Source: Paratrimastix pyriformis
Lineage: Eukaryota; Preaxostyla; Paratrimastigidae
Assembly (NCBI GenBank): GCA_027972325.1
Contig: JAPMOS010000128.1
Coordinates: 31,001-95,000 of the forward strand
DNA length: 64,000 nt
Direction: 5' to 3'
The translations under genes and the position numbers were made by a program. How positions within the stretch are numbered: the first letter of the stretch is position 1; every line of letters starts with the position of its first letter. Below the pieces are notes generated by a model, which worked only from the letters and a program-made list of their open reading frames with translations, was not told where the DNA came from and made no database searches. Below are positions 31,871 to 43,138 of the stretch, in pieces.

Positions 31871-34256
31871 TCACTGGGCAGGGTCGCTGAGGGAGCCGTA
31901 CATCTCCAGGCCCCCGAGCACCAAGTAGTGGAACCCGCTGGGGCTGGGGCCGGTCATCAGCACCCGGAAGCGGCGGGCCGGGAATGCCCGTTCGGGGGCC
32001 ACGGTGAAGGTGACCATGGCATCGACACGGGCGGGGATGGCGTTGGGCTCGTTGGTGTGCTCGTCCAGGGTCCGCCAGTTGCCCTCGGCACCGTCCACCG
32101 AGCCCTCCAGCCGCCAAGACTGCAGCCGATGCACCACATCGGCGGGGGCGTTGCTGTGGCGAAGGGTGTAGCGGGTGGGCCTGAAGAGGCGCTCGGCCCC
32201 CAGGTCAACCTGCCACCACGCGTTGGGCTCATCACCGGTGCAGCAATCGCACTGCTCGCGCCCCAGGGCGTCGGAGGCACCACCGTCATCCCACGAGGAG
32301 GAGCGGGTGGTGATCACCCAGCCCGCCTCGGCCGGGTTGCGCCAGGGCTGGGTGCGGCCCTGGGTGCCCAGGTAGTAGAACAGGCCCCGCTCGTCCATGT
32401 CGTGGTCGTGATGAAACTCAATTGCTGGGGGTGGGGCGCGAGCGTGGGGAAGGGGTGGTGGTACGGGAAAAAAGTGAGTTGGATGTACTGCGAGGAGTGA
32501 ATGAAAGACTTGGGCTGGGGTGGCTGGCTGGGCTGGAATGGAGGAGGTTTGGGGATGGAGGAAGAGGGGAGGACAGGGGGGAAGGCGCCGGACTGGGGGC
32601 CAGTGAGGGGCGGCACGTGACAGCCGTGGAGGGGCCGCTCTCGACCAGGCCCCGCAAGGCCACCGCCACAAATCGGGCCTCGGCCCAGCCCGGGGCGGCA
32701 CCATGAGGGAAGCGATACCGGCAGCGGCACTCGGGGCCCATGTAGACGACCGAGCTGCTGCCGGGGCTGCCCCCGTACCCACCACCAACCACGAGGGTGG
32801 CCTGCACCCGGTAGCAGACAGGGGGCCCCATCAGGATGTCACCCTGGGGGAACCAGGCGGGTTCGGCAGGCACGGGCTGCCAGTCGAGGGCAACCTCCTT
32901 TGTGGTCGCGTCCCAGCGGGCCTCGAGGCCCTCGGGGGCAGCAGGCGGGAGGCACAGCTGGCGTGGGGGAGGCGCGAACAGAAGACAGTGGCAATAGGCG
33001 TGATGATGAAGATCCGGGGTGGGGGAGGCGCGAATGAACAGATGCGCGTGGGGGGAGGCACGAACAGAGGGCCAGTGAAGACAGGGCATGAGAGCACAGG
33101 AGTGGGACGAGGAGGAACGGAGAATATCGATTTATTTTGTTTTTTCTGGAGGTGCTGGGGCCCCGTGCTTGCGGAAATATCATCGGATGAGGGCCGGGAG
33201 AAAAGACTCCATCCCTCCCCCCCCCCCCCCCCCCCCCCCCGACCTTTTCGATTGGGCGCGCAAGTACAACGTCGATGGTCAGACACAGGCAGACACAGAC
33301 ACGGACACACACAGGGCGGGTGGGACGACGGACCCGATCGATGTGCGACTGGGTACTCTCCTTGGTCAGGGCCAGCTCGGCACAGCACCTGGTGAGCTCC
33401 CGCGAGCACTGTGCGAGCTCACCCTTGGTCTGGGCGAGGTCGTGCTGGGTCTGGCCAAGGCCGGCCTCGGTCGCCGCCAGCCGCGCACCCAGTTCGGTCT
33501 TGGTCTGGGCGAGGTCCTGCTGGGTCCGACCGAGGTCGGCCTTGGTGGCTGCCAGCGCGGCGGTCGTGGCTGTGAGGTCGGCCTTGGTCTGGGCCAGGGC
33601 TGCCTGACATTGGGTCGTCTCGGCCCGACTGGCGGCCAGCTGGGCCCTGGTCTGGGCCAGGTCGGCGCTGGTGTCGGCCAGGCGCTGCCTGAGGAGGCCC
33701 ACGTGGGCCACCACCCCGTCCCGCTCGTGGGCGGCCAGGTCTTCCTGGGCGCAGTTGGTCGGACAGCCCACATCCGCATACCCGCAGGCCATCTGTGCCG
33801 ACGCAAAAGGCGACATGGACGCCACACGGCATCAGCACCCATCGGAATTGATTGGATGAACGTCGAGGGGGAACAGTCGTGGGAGATCATCATGGGTGGG
33901 AACGGACCGGCTTGCGGGCGCATGTGGTGTCCTTGTGGCGGGCCATCTCAGCCCGGGGCACCAGCTCCCGGCACTGGTCGCACTCCTCCTCGCGCCACTC
34001 GCACTCCGCACCCAGGTGATGCTCCACATCCAACACCCCCAGAATAGCCGCGCACCCTAGGCCCCGGTTGGGGCAGTGGCATTGCATCTGTTTCACCAGA
34101 CGCTGAACGACCCGCGAAGGGCGCAACCTGGTCAACGCACGGGATTGATGAGGTGATCGTGACGCCAAACAACAGACTGCTCCTCAATAAACTTCTCGTG
34201 GCATGCTGGGCAGACGCCGCCAATGACCGCCGCACATGCCCTGCAGATCGTGTCAC
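31871..34256 (-). CDS. RING/TRAF-type zinc-finger, coiled-coil, FN3 and F5/8-type (discoidin) domain protein
   Basis: Exons in transcript order: 34256-34178 (CRACAAVIGGVCPACHEKF, second half of a RING-like finger), 34127 to about 33,910 (CPNRGLGCAAIL...HHLGAEC, TRAF-type finger), 33792-33334 (second TRAF finger, then a long coiled coil of LAQTKxxL repeats), 32957 to about 32,622 (fibronectin III-like) and 32424-31871 (GLFYYLGT...TQPWRNP, WWQVDLG, YTLRHS: the discoidin-like fold found in BTB and HECT proteins). Donors mostly GTCTG or GTCCG. The first RING half and the start codon were not located upstream of 34,256, and the last junction phase is unresolved. Architecture suggests a ubiquitin-ligase or signalling adaptor. 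Confidence 0.75.
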
Positions 34257-34539
34257 CTAGAGAGACAGATGATCAATTGAAATGATCAGACCCCAGACCG
34301 CAACTCAAGAAAACCGGATCTTCATGATGAGCGAGACACTAAATCGAGCACAATAGGTGTCATCAAGCAGGCCCAAACCCAACAGACAGCCGGGCATTGC
34401 CAGTTTTCGTCGTCGTCTCTCCCGGATGTGGTGCTGACATATTCAAGTTGTTTCCTGGGACGGCATGGAGATTGCTTCTTGTCGCAAGGTGTGTCGTTGG
34501 TGTTGGTCAACCCTTCACCGCGTCCCGCCTCCATTCCGT

Positions 34540-34790
34540 CCCGAATCACCGCGTGGGGGTTGTCCACTGGTTCACCGGAAGATGTTCCCTCACACTCACG
34601 GCGGATGCCCAGGCTGCTCTGATTGGTCCCTGCAAGGGGCTCGTTCAGCTGACTCGTGACCCGGGCCTGTGGGGCTGCGGGCGCACCCTGAGTGTCTATG
34701 CCCCCTGGGTCGATGCCGGGCACACCCAGCTTGCCACGCTGCGCATCCCCGTGGGCGATTCGTTGATGGCTGGCAATCGTACAGGATCAC
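34540..34790 (+). pseudogene. F-box/LRR family relic (N-terminal piece)
   Basis: Encodes LTADAQAALIGPCKGLVQLT, then GLWGCG and YAPWVDAGHTQLATLRIPVGDSL, matching LTADALAAIVGPCKGLVKLTLP and the following finger-like segment of intact family members. Short deletions and loss of frame at both ends mark it as a remnant. Confidence 0.65.
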
Positions 34791-34900
34791 TCCTGGATTG
34801 TCAGCACCCTGCCTCGTCTCAGCCCAGAAAATCCCTCATGTTCCGTTGAGTTGGCTTTCCTCGTCCCCATCCCCCAAGGTCGTGCTGGCCCAGCCATCCG

Positions 34901-37474
34901 CTCTATTCGTCGACCTCTTCATCCTCGGGGAGCTCGCCGGCATCGTCGTCGTCATCACCCCCAAACAGGGGCTTCTTCTTCGAGCCTGCGGTGAGATATC
35001 CCCATTCAAGAGAAAAGATTTATGAGGTGAGTCAAAAACCAATCATCATCCAGCCATGATCACCACCCCATCCCAGTCGTCGCCACCACCCATCCATCAT
35101 CATCGCCATCAGTCCACCATTCATCATCATCGCCGTCCATCGCCATCATCCCATCGCCCGTCATCGCCCACCCCCATCGCCCCACCCCCCATCGCCCACC
35201 CCCATCGCCCACCCCCATCGCCCACCCCCATCGCCCACCCCCATCGCCCCACCATCCAGCAGTCACCATCCAACAGTCATCATCCAGCAGTCATCATCCC
35301 CACCACGGAGTCATCAATCAGTCATCGGCATGATCCTCCCCATCTAACCATCATCATCATCATCATCAGCCAATGATCATCATCAACATCATCATCATCA
35401 TCATCCAATTCATCAACATCATCCAATGAATGATGATGATCATCATCAATCATCACCATACGAGACCTTTCTTTCGGGGCTTCTTGGGCTTGGCTGGGCG
35501 CGCCTTCTTGGCGGGCTGCTTCTTCTCGGCCTCGTATTCGCTGCTCTCGCTCTCCTCCTCGGGCTCCTCCTCGGCCTCCTGCAGAAAGAAAGGTGGTGGT
35601 GGTGGTGGTGATGATGCTGATGCTGATGCTGATGCTGATGCTGATGCTGATGCTGATGCTGATGCTGATGCTGATGCTGATGCTGATGCTGATGCTGATT
35701 GGATGCTGATTGGATGCTGATTGGATGCTGATTGGATGATGCTTGGATGATGCTGATGCTGATGATTGGATGATGATTGGATGATGATTGGATGATGATT
35801 GGATGATGATTGGATGATGATTGGATGATGATTGGATGATGATTGCTCTCCTCCTCGGGCTCCTCCTCGGCTCTGCGGGTGCCGAAAGGAAGGTGATGAT
35901 GGCAATGGGATGATTGTGGGGGTGCTGATGACGATGCTCCTGATCTGGATGATGCGATGATGCTGATTGCTGATGCGATGATGCTGATGCGATGATGCTG
36001 ATTGGGTGATGGATGGTGATGACGACTGATGATGATTGCTGGATGATGACCGAGGGGGCCAGACCTCCTCCTCCTCCTCGCCCTCGGACGGCTCGCTCTC
36101 GTCCTCCTCGGAGGAAGCGGCCTTCTTGGCCCGTCGGGCCCCCTTGCCGCGAGGCTTCTTGGCGGCAGCGGCGGCCTTCTTCTTCCGGGGCCGCTCCTCC
36201 TCCTCGTCGCTGACCACGAAGTCGCCCATGTCCTCCTCCTCCTCGCCCTCCTCGGCACCACCGTCGCCCTCGTCCCCGCTGCTCTCCCGCTGTGCAGTGG
36301 GGGGGAACCCAAGTTGGGGAAGCAAGTGGGCGAAGTGGGAACCAAGTGAGCGAAAGTGGGAACCACGTGTAGTAGGAACGAAGCGGGAAGAAGGAAGTGG
36401 GAACCCAAGTGAGCGAAAGTGGGGAACCAAGTGAGCGAAGTGGGGAACCAAGTGTAGTAGGAACGAAGCGGGAAGAAGGAAGTGGGAACCCAAGTGAACG
36501 AAGTGGCCCCCCAAGTGGGAACCAAGTGAGGGGGTGAGGATGGCAAGGCGGGGGGGGGGAGCGACCTTTGCTCGACTGGCGCGGGGTTTGCGGGTTTTGG
36601 TGAAGCGGGGCAGGGGCCGTTTGGGGCCACTGGTGGTCCGTGTTCGCCTGCGCGGCGCGGCCTGTGGTACAACAAGATGATCAGGGGCGGTGGGTACAAC
36701 AAGACGATCAGGGGCGGTGGGTACAACACAAGATGATCAGGGGCGGTGGGTACAACACAAGATGATCAGGGGCGGTGGTACAATAAGATGATCAGGGGCG
36801 GTGGTACAATAAGATGATCAGGGGCGGTGGGTACAACAGAAGATGATCAGGGGCGGTGGTACCACAAGATGATCAGGGGCGGTGGGTACAACACAAGATG
36901 ATCAGGGGCGGTGGTACAATAAGATGATCAGGGGCGGGTGTTGGGAAGAGCGCAGACCTTCTCCTTTGGGGCATAGGATTCCTTGAGGGCCCCGATGTTG
37001 CCTGAAGTTCGGAAAGGGGCGCGTGAGTGGATATCAAGGGAAGGGGTGCATGAAGGGAAGGCGCGGGCATCATCATCATCATCATCATCACCATCACCAT
37101 CACCATCATCATCATCATCCAATCATCATCCTCACCACCACCGCCACCGCCACCATCATCATCACCATCACCATCATCATCCAGATCATCATCCTCATTT
37201 TCCGGGGGCATGTATGGCTGACCCTCTTCGTCCCCATCGGCAGCGGCCTGCTGGGGCTGATCGGCCTCGAGGGCCTCAGCCGTCAGCCTGTCGGTGCCCT
37301 CCTTCTCGTACTGGGCAAGCACCTTGCGACGGCCCTTCTCCAGCTGGGCAAGCGACTTCTGGCGGGCTTGCTCGAACTGGGCGAACATCATCATCATCCA
37401 GGCATCATCATCAACATCATCATCAACATCATCAACATCCAATCATCATCATCATCCAATTCATCATCACCCAG

Positions 37475-37523
<49 letters not shown>

Positions 37524-39246
37524 CCCGCACACACACAGAGACAGACAGACGCGGGCCGAAAAAGGGGTGAGAACGGCAGGCGGGTGGGGAGGACGAGGAG
37601 GGGCAAACGGCAGAGGGAGTCGCGGCGTGGGGCGGGGATCTTGCTCGTCAGAGTATTCGGCTCAGCAGCGGGACATGCCGGACAACCACGAAAAACCCAT
37701 GCTGCGGCCTCGGGGGTGGAAGTGGGAACGCGCGTCACCCGCCACCCGTCACCCGCTCCGCGGGGGGGATGCACCCCTCCCACAATAAAGGGAGTCGGCA
37801 TATATGGGGCTGATTACCAATGTGGCGACACAATGCGAGACAGCACCAAATACCATGCACATACCCGCGCCCCCCGCATCGGGTGGCAAGGCCAGGCAGG
37901 CAGACAGCGCACCACCCCACCCACACACCCCCGTAGCCACCCGCACAAGTCCCCCGTGGTCAATGCGGCGGCAGCCCCTCAGAACCTGTTCTATGAATCT
38001 CATCATCCGAGCAATGTCCCACGACTCGCCAAGATCATATATGGTGGTTGGTGGTGGGTGGGGGCAGGGCGGGGGAGAGCCAAGACCTTGGCGTCGCCCG
38101 TCTCGGCGGCCAGGCACTGCTTGATCTTGCGGCTCTTGTTGTGGCGGAACTGCAGGGAGGTCGCACCCAGGTTGGACCTGCAGGCAGACACACAGGCACA
38201 CAGGCACACAGACACAGACACACACACCACACGGATGGAAAGGCGAAGGTGAAAACCCAGGTTGGATCTGCACGGGACAGACACACACACAGACACACAG
38301 ACACAGACACAGACAAGCCAAAGGCACAGACACACCCCAATGTTTAAAATGCTCTTTTCATCCAGGAATTGGGCACCCCCGGCCACTTTGATGATCAGTC
38401 GCCGTCGCCCACGGATGTGGAAAGGCGAAGGAACGGGGGCGAGGATGAAAGCCCAACACATCGGGGGCGGAACCCAGTCACTCCCCAGTGTGTTCGATGA
38501 AGACGACCAAGAATGGGTCCCCACATTCGCGCACACGTTCTTGGGCCGCCATCCCCTCCCCTCCCCTTCCCCCCACTCGCCCCACCCCCAATCCCCGGTG
38601 CCCCACAGACTGATGCAGGTTGAACCGGTGGTTGAGTCGACCCTGGCACTCGATCAGGGGGCCCCTTCGGACGTATAAGAAATCCTTGTTGCTGGTGTCT
38701 TTCTGTGGGTGGCGGGTGTGAGTGCCGGGGGCAGAGCGACCACTACTGACCTGGAGATCAACATCAAACAGCTCGCCCCCGACTTGGAGCGAGAATGTGT
38801 GATCCGACCATTCGATGAAACGTGCGTTGCTCTCCTGGACAAACTTGTCCGTGCTCGGGTCGCGCGTGTATCGCCAGCGGATGATGTGTTCCGGACGAGG
38901 TCGGGTTTGAGGGTTCCCTTCTTCATCGATATAGTCTTCCTCTGCATCCTCTTCCTGGAAGGTATTTGGATTAAAGGGCTTCGGCTCGATCTTCAGGATG
39001 TTCGAGGTCCGAAACAGATACAGCTACATCAAATTGTCGCAGAGACGAAGGCGCATCGGGCGCGAGAGTGAGCTGGATAGTTGGAGTCGTGCCGAGACAG
39101 ACAGTCGCATCACGAGAAAGAGAGTTAATTTGGGGGATATCTACAATCGATGGCTGAAGAAGCGGCTGCTGTGCGGGTGGGGCAGATTCCATTTCCATCT
39201 GACTGTCGCCCCCGCCAACAGTGGGTTCTTCATGTTCGAATTCCAT
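34901..39246 (-). CDS. LEO1: LEO1, Paf1 complex subunit (transcription elongation)
   Basis: Exon 1 39246-39103 ends SIVDIPQINSLSRDAT; exon 2 39023-38751 starts LYLFRTSNILKIEPKPFNP, the LEO1 signature, and contains IIRWRYTRD and ESNARFIEWSD; exon 3 38702-38611 has DFLYVRRGPLIECQGRLNHRF. Joins 1-2 and 2-3 are in phase (introns 79 and 48 nt, donors GTCTG and GTCAG). Later exons: about 38,180-38,085 (LQFRHNKSRKIKQCLAAETGDAK), 37,390-37,200 (basic coiled segment), 36,290-36,055 (DFVVSDEEEE, acidic/basic), 35,590-35,450 (EEESESSEYEAEKK) and 34,987-34,901 (acidic end, TAG). LEO1 binds Paf1 and histones on elongating polymerase II. The middle exons (38.6-37.4 kb) are not fully resolved and their introns are full of satellites. 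Confidence 0.87.
35056..35450. repeat. CATC / CCCATCGCC repeats
   Basis: Runs of CATCATC with a CCCCATCGCCCA minisatellite (about 35,160-35,260), between the last and penultimate LEO1 exons. Confidence 0.9.
35610..35850. repeat. (GATGCT)n and GATTGGATGAT satellite
   Basis: Lies just upstream, in transcript sense, of the 35,590 LEO1 exon. A partial copy of that exon's first ~45 bases (CTCCTCCTCGGGCTCCTCC) reappears beyond it at 35,845-35,890. Confidence 0.93.
36300..36945. repeat. Two minisatellites: AAGTGGGAACCAAGTGAGCG and a ~29-bp GATGATCAGGGGCGGT unit
   Basis: First array 36,300-36,530 and second 36,665-36,945, separated by a small putative LEO1 exon near 36,560-36,660. Both are intronic within LEO1. 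Confidence 0.9.
37060..37520. repeat. (CAT)n stretches flanking a LEO1 exon
   Basis: CAT repeats at about 37,068-37,200 and 37,388-37,520 flank the coding block 37,200-37,390. Confidence 0.88.
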
Positions 39247-39606
39247 CTGCTCCGGTCGGATGGGAGGCCGCTGGGCCGAAACCGATCAGTTGGGAGAACA
39301 ACCCGGGCCACTGAGGATAAACCCGGGCGAGCCGGAATAGGGCCTTTGTTTTGACCCCATTCTCGCCGAGAATTTAATATACAACAAACTGGAGGCCGCA
39401 GCGTGGGCTTCATTCATATCAAATGCGCGAGAAACCGGTGGCGTGTTTTTTCGAGTTCTGACGACGGAGCTGCTGTGACCCGAGGCGGAATTTCACTAGC
39501 ACCGATATATGATATATGGGAAAAATCGTCTGTACAAAACAGCCAAAACGGATCAGCAACGGCAAACACAAAGGTGGTGGTGGGGATAGATGCATCTATC
39601 CCGATG
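39247..39606. other. Intergenic, LEO1 5' flank
   Basis: No gene seen. It should hold the LEO1 promoter and the 3' end of the next minus-strand gene. Confidence 0.5.
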
Positions 39607-41940
39607 TCAGAACAACCCGGGGCAGGCGCTCCCTGAGTCGCTCCGTCCAGGGAGCCCCCACCACCCCCGCCACCCGGCGCAAGCACGGCGCAGGCCCGGC
39701 CAGCTCAAACCGCTGGCAGCTGTCGGTGAGCGGGGCCCGGCCTCCAGCAGCGGGCAGTCGAGCACCAGCGTGCGCAGCCCGTACGTGTGGCTCGGTGTGA
39801 GGTGTAACAGACGCAGGGTCGGACAGACCACGGACATGTCCGCCATGGGGTGTCCGACCAGGGTGAGGTCGGCCAGGCGGGGCAGCCCGTACAGCGCGGC
39901 GGAGAGCTGGGGCCAGGCTGCCTGGAAGGCGGGGGATTCCGTCGTCAATCTCACCCGAGACAGACGGGGCCCCTGGTGGGCCAGCAGGGCGAGCAGGCTG
40001 TCAGGATCCAGGGCCGATGACCACGGGGCGATCTGAAGCGTGCGCAGTGGCGGCTCCTCCGGGGTGAACTCGACCGCGGCGATGGTGGGGATCTCCAGGG
40101 TCAGTCCCACCAGCGCCGGACAGCCCAGGGTCAGCCGGACAGGGGCCAGGGCCCGCCCAATGAAGGCCGTCTCGGTGGTCAGGCGCAGACTGCGCAGCCC
40201 GGACGCCTCGACCCGCAGGGGCAGCGGCCTGGCGGGCTCCCGTCTGGGCTTCGGCAGACAGAGGTCGAGACTGAGGCAGGTCAGGTGGTCAGGCATCCGA
40301 ATGGTGACGTCGCTCTTGCCCGCGTGCAGTGCCACCAGCCGGACGGCCAGCCGGGTCAACCGGGGGCAGGCGGCCCACAGCCTGGCCAGCATGGGCGGGG
40401 TGAGGGTCGCGTGTGCCAAGGATTCCAGCCGGGGGGCGCAGGCCATCAGGGCAGGCAGCCAGGCCGGATCAGCTGCCGTCCAACACCACTGCGGGGGCCC
40501 GTCCGCGCGCACCAAGTGCGGCATACAAGTCGCGCATCGCAGCTCACGTACCCGAACCAGCCCGTCAATGGCGCGCAGCTGGGGGCAGGACAGGGACAGG
40601 ACCAGGCCGGCCCGGTCGTTCCCACGCAGGGTCAGTTCCTCCAGGGCGGGGCAGGCTAGGGTTAGTGCGGCCTCACGCTCCGGGGGCACCATGACGCGGT
40701 CCGGGTCACTGCTATCATCAACATCATCATCAACATCATCCCGCTTAAAGGCCACCTCGGTCTCGACGCAGATGCACAGGGTGCGCAGCCGGCTGCTGGC
40801 GATGCGAACTGGGGGCGCGCACTGGCCCAACAAATCGAGGTGTTCCAGCCGGTCAAAGGACACGTGGCTCCCAAGGACGGCCGCGTCCACCAGCCCGCCC
40901 ACCCGCAGCTGGAGCCGGGCCAGGCGGGGGAGCGCGCCCAGGGCCGAGAGCAGCGGTCCCGTGGCCGCCGTGCGGTCATCGACCTCAAGCGAGACGGCGC
41001 TCAGGGCCGCCTGGCTGGCTGTCAGCAGCTGGGTCGCGATGCGGGCGCTGCCCAGGCCGGTCAGCGCCAGGTGGAGCGTCTCGAGACGGCAGATGTGCGC
41101 CAGGAGGTCGTCGCTCGGGTGGTTACGGTCGTCCAGGTGGATCTGACCGGGGATGATCAGTCGGGTCAGCTGGCCGGGGTGAGGCAGGCCCGACAAGATC
41201 GGAAGCGCGTCGTGACGGTTCAGCTCAAGCCCTTCCAGGCAGCCGAGGCGCGAGATCAGAGGGGCGGCCAGGGCGGGTGCCTCCGGGGGGAGCAGGTCAG
41301 GCCGGGGCAGGGCAAGCTCCCTGAGGGTCCCTGCGAGCGGGGCCAATCCCGTGAGATCGAGTGCGCCATCCCGCGTGGCCTGGAGCGGGGCGAGGCGCAG
41401 CGACTGGAGGCCGGGGCAGGACTGGGCCAGGGCGGCCAGCAGGGCGGGATGATGCCGGGGTGCCAACTCGAGGAAGTGCAGTTCGACCAGCCCGGGCAGG
41501 TGCGGCAGGATGTATCGGATGGCTGCGGATAGTGGATCCGCCCAGGGGATGTGTAGCACGGCCAGTCGGCTGTGGCCCGCGAAGGCCGCGTCCACCCAGG
41601 GCTGGCAGCAGGCCGCGTCGGTCAGGCCGCACCCAACGAGGGGCAGGAAATCATCCTGCTTTGGTTGGCGCTCGGGGAGAGTCAGTTTGACGAGGTCTTT
41701 GCAGGGACCCACAATGGCCGCCAGGGCATCGGCAGTCAGAGTGGGTGCAATGTCGTCATCGGCATCAAGGCCAGTGAATGACAGCTCGTGAGGGATGCCT
41801 CGAATGGCCCTTCGAATAGCATGGGATGTGCCCAACAACGCGACGTAGGCGCGAAGTGTGACTCGAGAGGCCTCCACAATGGCCAACAGAAGATCGGGGG
41901 GCAGCGAAAATAGGTTGACAGTGGGTGGTGCTGCGCATTC
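39607..41940 (-). CDS. F-box-like/leucine-rich-repeat protein (paralogue, minus strand, 3' frame slip)
   Basis: Starts around FSLPPDLLLAIVEAS (about 41,900), upstream of the first ATG-like codon at 41,886. By family analogy a short first exon lies beyond an ATTAG acceptor near 41,940. Then come GTSHAIRR, LTADALAAIVGPCKDLVKLTLPE and LRRs (LPGLVELHFLE, LARLQLRVGG, LADLTLVG). Near 39,735-39,750 the frame slips: the family ending ERFELAGPAPCLRRVAG is present but in another frame, in a GC-rich run. It is either a sequencing indel or a recent 3' mutation. Otherwise intact. Confidence 0.75.
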   Translation of the reverse strand, partial: ECAAPPTVNLFSLPPDLLLAIVEASRVTLRAYVALLGTSHAIRRAIRGIPHELSFTGLDADDDIAPTLTADALAAIVGPCKDLVKLTLPERQPKQDDFLPLVGCGLTDAACCQPWVDAAFAGHSRLAVLHIPWADPLSAAIRYILPHLPGLVELHFLELAPRHHPALLAALAQSCPGLQSLRLAPLQATRDGALDLTGLAPLAGTLRELALPRPDLLPPEAPALAAPLISRLGCLEGLELNRHDALPILSGLPHPGQLTRLIIPGQIHLDDRNHPSDDLLAHICRLETLHLALTGLGSARIATQLLTASQAALSAVSLEVDDRTAATGPLLSALGALPRLARLQLRVGGLVDAAVLGSHVSFDRLEHLDLLGQCAPPVRIASSRLRTLCICVETEVAFKRDDVDDDVDDSSDPDRVMVPPEREAALTLACPALEELTLRGNDRAGLVLSLSCPQLRAIDGLVRVRELRCATCMPHLVRADGPPQWCWTAADPAWLPALMACAPRLESLAHATLTPPMLARLWAACPRLTRLAVRLVALHAGKSDVTIRMPDHLTCLSLDLCLPKPRREPARPLPLRVEASGLRSLRLTTETAFIGRALAPVRLTLGCPALVGLTLEIPTIAAVEFTPEEPPLRTLQIAPWSSALDPDSLLALLAHQGPRLSRVRLTTESPAFQAAWPQLSAALYGLPRLADLTLVGHPMADMSVVCPTLRLLHLTPSHTYGLRTLVLDCPLLEAGPRSPTAASGLSWPGLRRACAGWRGWWGLPGRSDSGSACPGLF

Positions 41941-42125
41941 CTAATGAATTCGGAAACCTTTACAATGCGGGAGCATGTGAAGGAGAGAAGAAGCAGACCA
42001 TCCTCGGTACGTGAGGTGATTGATCCCCGCTATCACCGTGGTTCTTCCCCCAACCCCGTCTCCACGGAAAAGTGTGGAAATTCCGATCTCTGTTAATTGC
42101 GCTGGACCACCCCGGCCGTCATAAG

Positions 42126-42460
42126 CTCACCCCCCCCCCCCCCCCCCGCCTGTACCTCCCACCGCCTGTACTCCCCCCCGCCTGTACCCCCGCCTGTACC
42201 CCCCCCCCCCACCCCCACCCCTGCCTGTACCCCCGCCTGTACCCCTGCCTGTACCCCCCCCCCCGCCTGTACCTCCCCGCCTGTACCCCCGCCTGTACCC
42301 CCGCCTGTACCCCCGCCTGTACCCCCGCCTGTGCCCCCCCCTCCCCCCCCCGCCTGTACCCCCGCCTGTACCCCCCGCCTGTACCCCCTCCCCCCCCCCC
42401 TCCGCCTGTACCCCCCGCCTGTACCCCCCCCCCCCCCCCGCCTGTACCCCCCGCCGTGAC
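42126..42460. repeat. CCCGCCTGTAC minisatellite
   Basis: An 11-bp unit with variable C runs. The large reverse frames over it are repeat artefacts. The interval 41,950-43,130 holds no other recognisable gene. Confidence 0.95.
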
Positions 42461-42635
42461 CCGGGGTTATAATGTGTTGGGGGTCTGAGCGACAACCATC
42501 CTCCCGTCTGGCGGCTTGCGGGGCGCTCATCATCGTCATCTTCTTCTTCCAAAGGGCAACCATTTGACCCGAGCGGGAGGGGGAGCAGCAGGCGGACGGA
42601 GCAAAGAACAGTGAATACAAGGGGAACGTCGAGAC

Positions 42636-42960
42636 GAAGAAGGTGGTGATGAAGACGAAGAAGGTGACGATGAAGACGAAGAAGGTGACGATGAAGACGA
42701 AGAAGGTGGTGATGAAGACGAAGGGGGCTGCCTTGGCGGCAGTGGAGGTGCCGCGAAGGGTGGAAGGTGGTGATGAAGAGGAAGGTGACGATGAAGACGA
42801 AGAAGGTGACGATGAAGACGAAGAAGGCGATGATGAAGACGAAGAAGGTGGTGATGAAGACGAAGACGAAGGGCCAAGATGAAGACGAAGAAGGCGGTGA
42901 TGAAGACGAAGACGAAGAGGGCCAAGATGAAGGGCCAAGACGAAGAAGGGGTGCGGCCAA
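42636..42960. repeat. GAAGAAGGTGATGAAGAC minisatellite
   Basis: A 15-18 bp unit (GACGAAGAAGGTGATGAA) with one unique insert (42,722-42,768) flanked by repeat. No credible gene across it. Confidence 0.92.
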
Positions 42961-43138
42961 CACGAATAAGTCAGCCGACGAAGAACGAAGACAGATGGTG
43001 TTGTGAAGAAGGGAGGAGCTGGGGCAGCGACCAACAGGAAAAAGTCCACAGAGACCCAACCAGACCCCAAACGAACGCCAGTACAGAAAGACGGGGGGGC
43101 CCACAGGAGGAGCCGGCCGGGGCGCAACGACCAAGACG

